A stretch of DNA of 30,472 nucleotides from Phoronis australis (taxonomy: Eukaryota; Phoronida; Phoronidae), in contig NMRA01000122.1 in NCBI GenBank assembly GCA_002633005.1, positions 234,844-265,315 of the forward strand, given 5' to 3'. Below are positions 30,251-30,472 of this stretch, one piece after another. The notes under the pieces were generated by a model. It was given only the letters and a program-made list of their open reading frames with translations. It had not been told where the DNA came from and ran no database searches. Numbering within the stretch: the first letter of the stretch is position 1; every line of letters starts with the position of its first letter. The position numbers and the translations under genes were made by a program.

Positions 30251-30472
30251 CCAATAGCCATCTTACTTGAAGACACTGTGCTGAAGCTAGCACACCAATA
30301 GCCATCTTACTTGAAGGCATTTTGTTGAAGCTAGCACACCAATAGCCATCTTACTTGAAGACACTGTGCTGAAGCTAGCACACCAATAGCCATCTTACTT
30401 GAAGACACTGTGCTGAAGCTAGCACACCAATAGCCATCTTACTTGAAGACATTGTGCTGAAGCTAGCACACC
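30251..30472. repeat. 44-bp satellite or minisatellite, at least 5 copies, continues past the window
   Basis: The core ccaatagccatcttacttga starts at 30251, 30295, 30339, 30383 and 30427, exactly 44 bp apart. The rest of the unit is agacactgtgctgaagctag + caca. Copy 2 differs most (ggcattttgttg). Each unit carries GTGCT ... AGCAC complementary arms. The array is cut by the window end, so its true length is unknown. Confidence 0.96.

Larger units (their letters stand above)
26260..30472 (+). other. UHRF1: UHRF1 intron 1 (5' part), no further exon seen
   Basis: Begins gtgggt. I looked for the expected continuation of the ubiquitin-like domain (an EDG.TLFDY-like segment) and found none. The left part (26640-28030) is a cluster of foldback-family repeats. 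Then about 28030-30240 is unique-looking AT-rich sequence with only a small direct repeat near 29534-29582, and a 44-bp satellite runs off the right edge. Confidence 0.7.

Noticed and set aside
30251-30472. CRISPR-like array
   Set aside because: The units are contiguous with no distinct spacers, and the DNA is animal. It is a plain tandem repeat.
26260-30472. Second UHRF1 exon
   Set aside because: No acceptor followed by a ubiquitin-like-domain continuation was found. It presumably lies beyond the right edge.

Overview
The window is animal nuclear DNA. The genes are split by many introns with canonical GT/AG borders, the sequence is AT-rich and CpG-poor, and the introns hold many decayed repeats. 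Two gene identities narrow the lineage. Delta24-sterol reductase (DHCR24) and the UHRF1 ubiquitin-like domain are both kept in deuterostomes and many lophotrochozoans, and are generally missing from insects and nematodes. An invertebrate deuterostome or a lophotrochozoan is therefore the best inference. The species cannot be read from the sequence.

Layout. (1) Positions 761-7463, plus strand: the last eight coding exons, all phase-compatible (288 residues plus stop), of a coiled-coil protein with a basic patch and a serine/leucine-rich acidic tail. I do not recognise the family. Its 5' end lies left of the window or in unrecognised exons, and a poly(A) signal lies at 7815. (2) About 7840-8867: a short convergent intergenic gap. 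(3) Positions 25722-10320, minus strand: a complete DHCR24 gene in eight coding exons. Every splice phase agrees and the exons sum to 1566 nt (521 aa plus stop). A likely poly(A) signal lies at 8873-8868. (4) Positions 25723-26106: a compact head-to-head promoter region. (5) Position 26107 onward, plus strand: the first coding exon of UHRF1 (start of the ubiquitin-like domain), followed by an intron that runs off the right edge.

The genes have unrelated jobs. DHCR24 is an ER sterol reductase, UHRF1 reads hemimethylated DNA and ubiquitinates histone H3, and the coiled-coil protein is probably structural. The only functional link the layout suggests is a shared promoter between DHCR24 and UHRF1.

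The most unusual content is in the introns. It includes a near-perfect 116-bp-arm hairpin (981-1229), a 25-bp minisatellite touching a splice donor (2079-2450) and a tRNA-derived SINE head with A and B boxes on the minus strand (4378-4450). An approximately 69-bp repeat has copied the DHCR24 exon 2 splice donor into its own intron (22062-22330). A roughly 555-bp tandem duplication sits beside the only N and may be an assembly artefact. A diverged partner of that repeat lies in the neighbouring intron, and a foldback repeat family is clustered around the promoter region. A 44-bp satellite at the right edge (from 30251) seems to share a start-codon-like segment with the 18.6/19.2-kb repeat. I found no convincing new multi-gene system.
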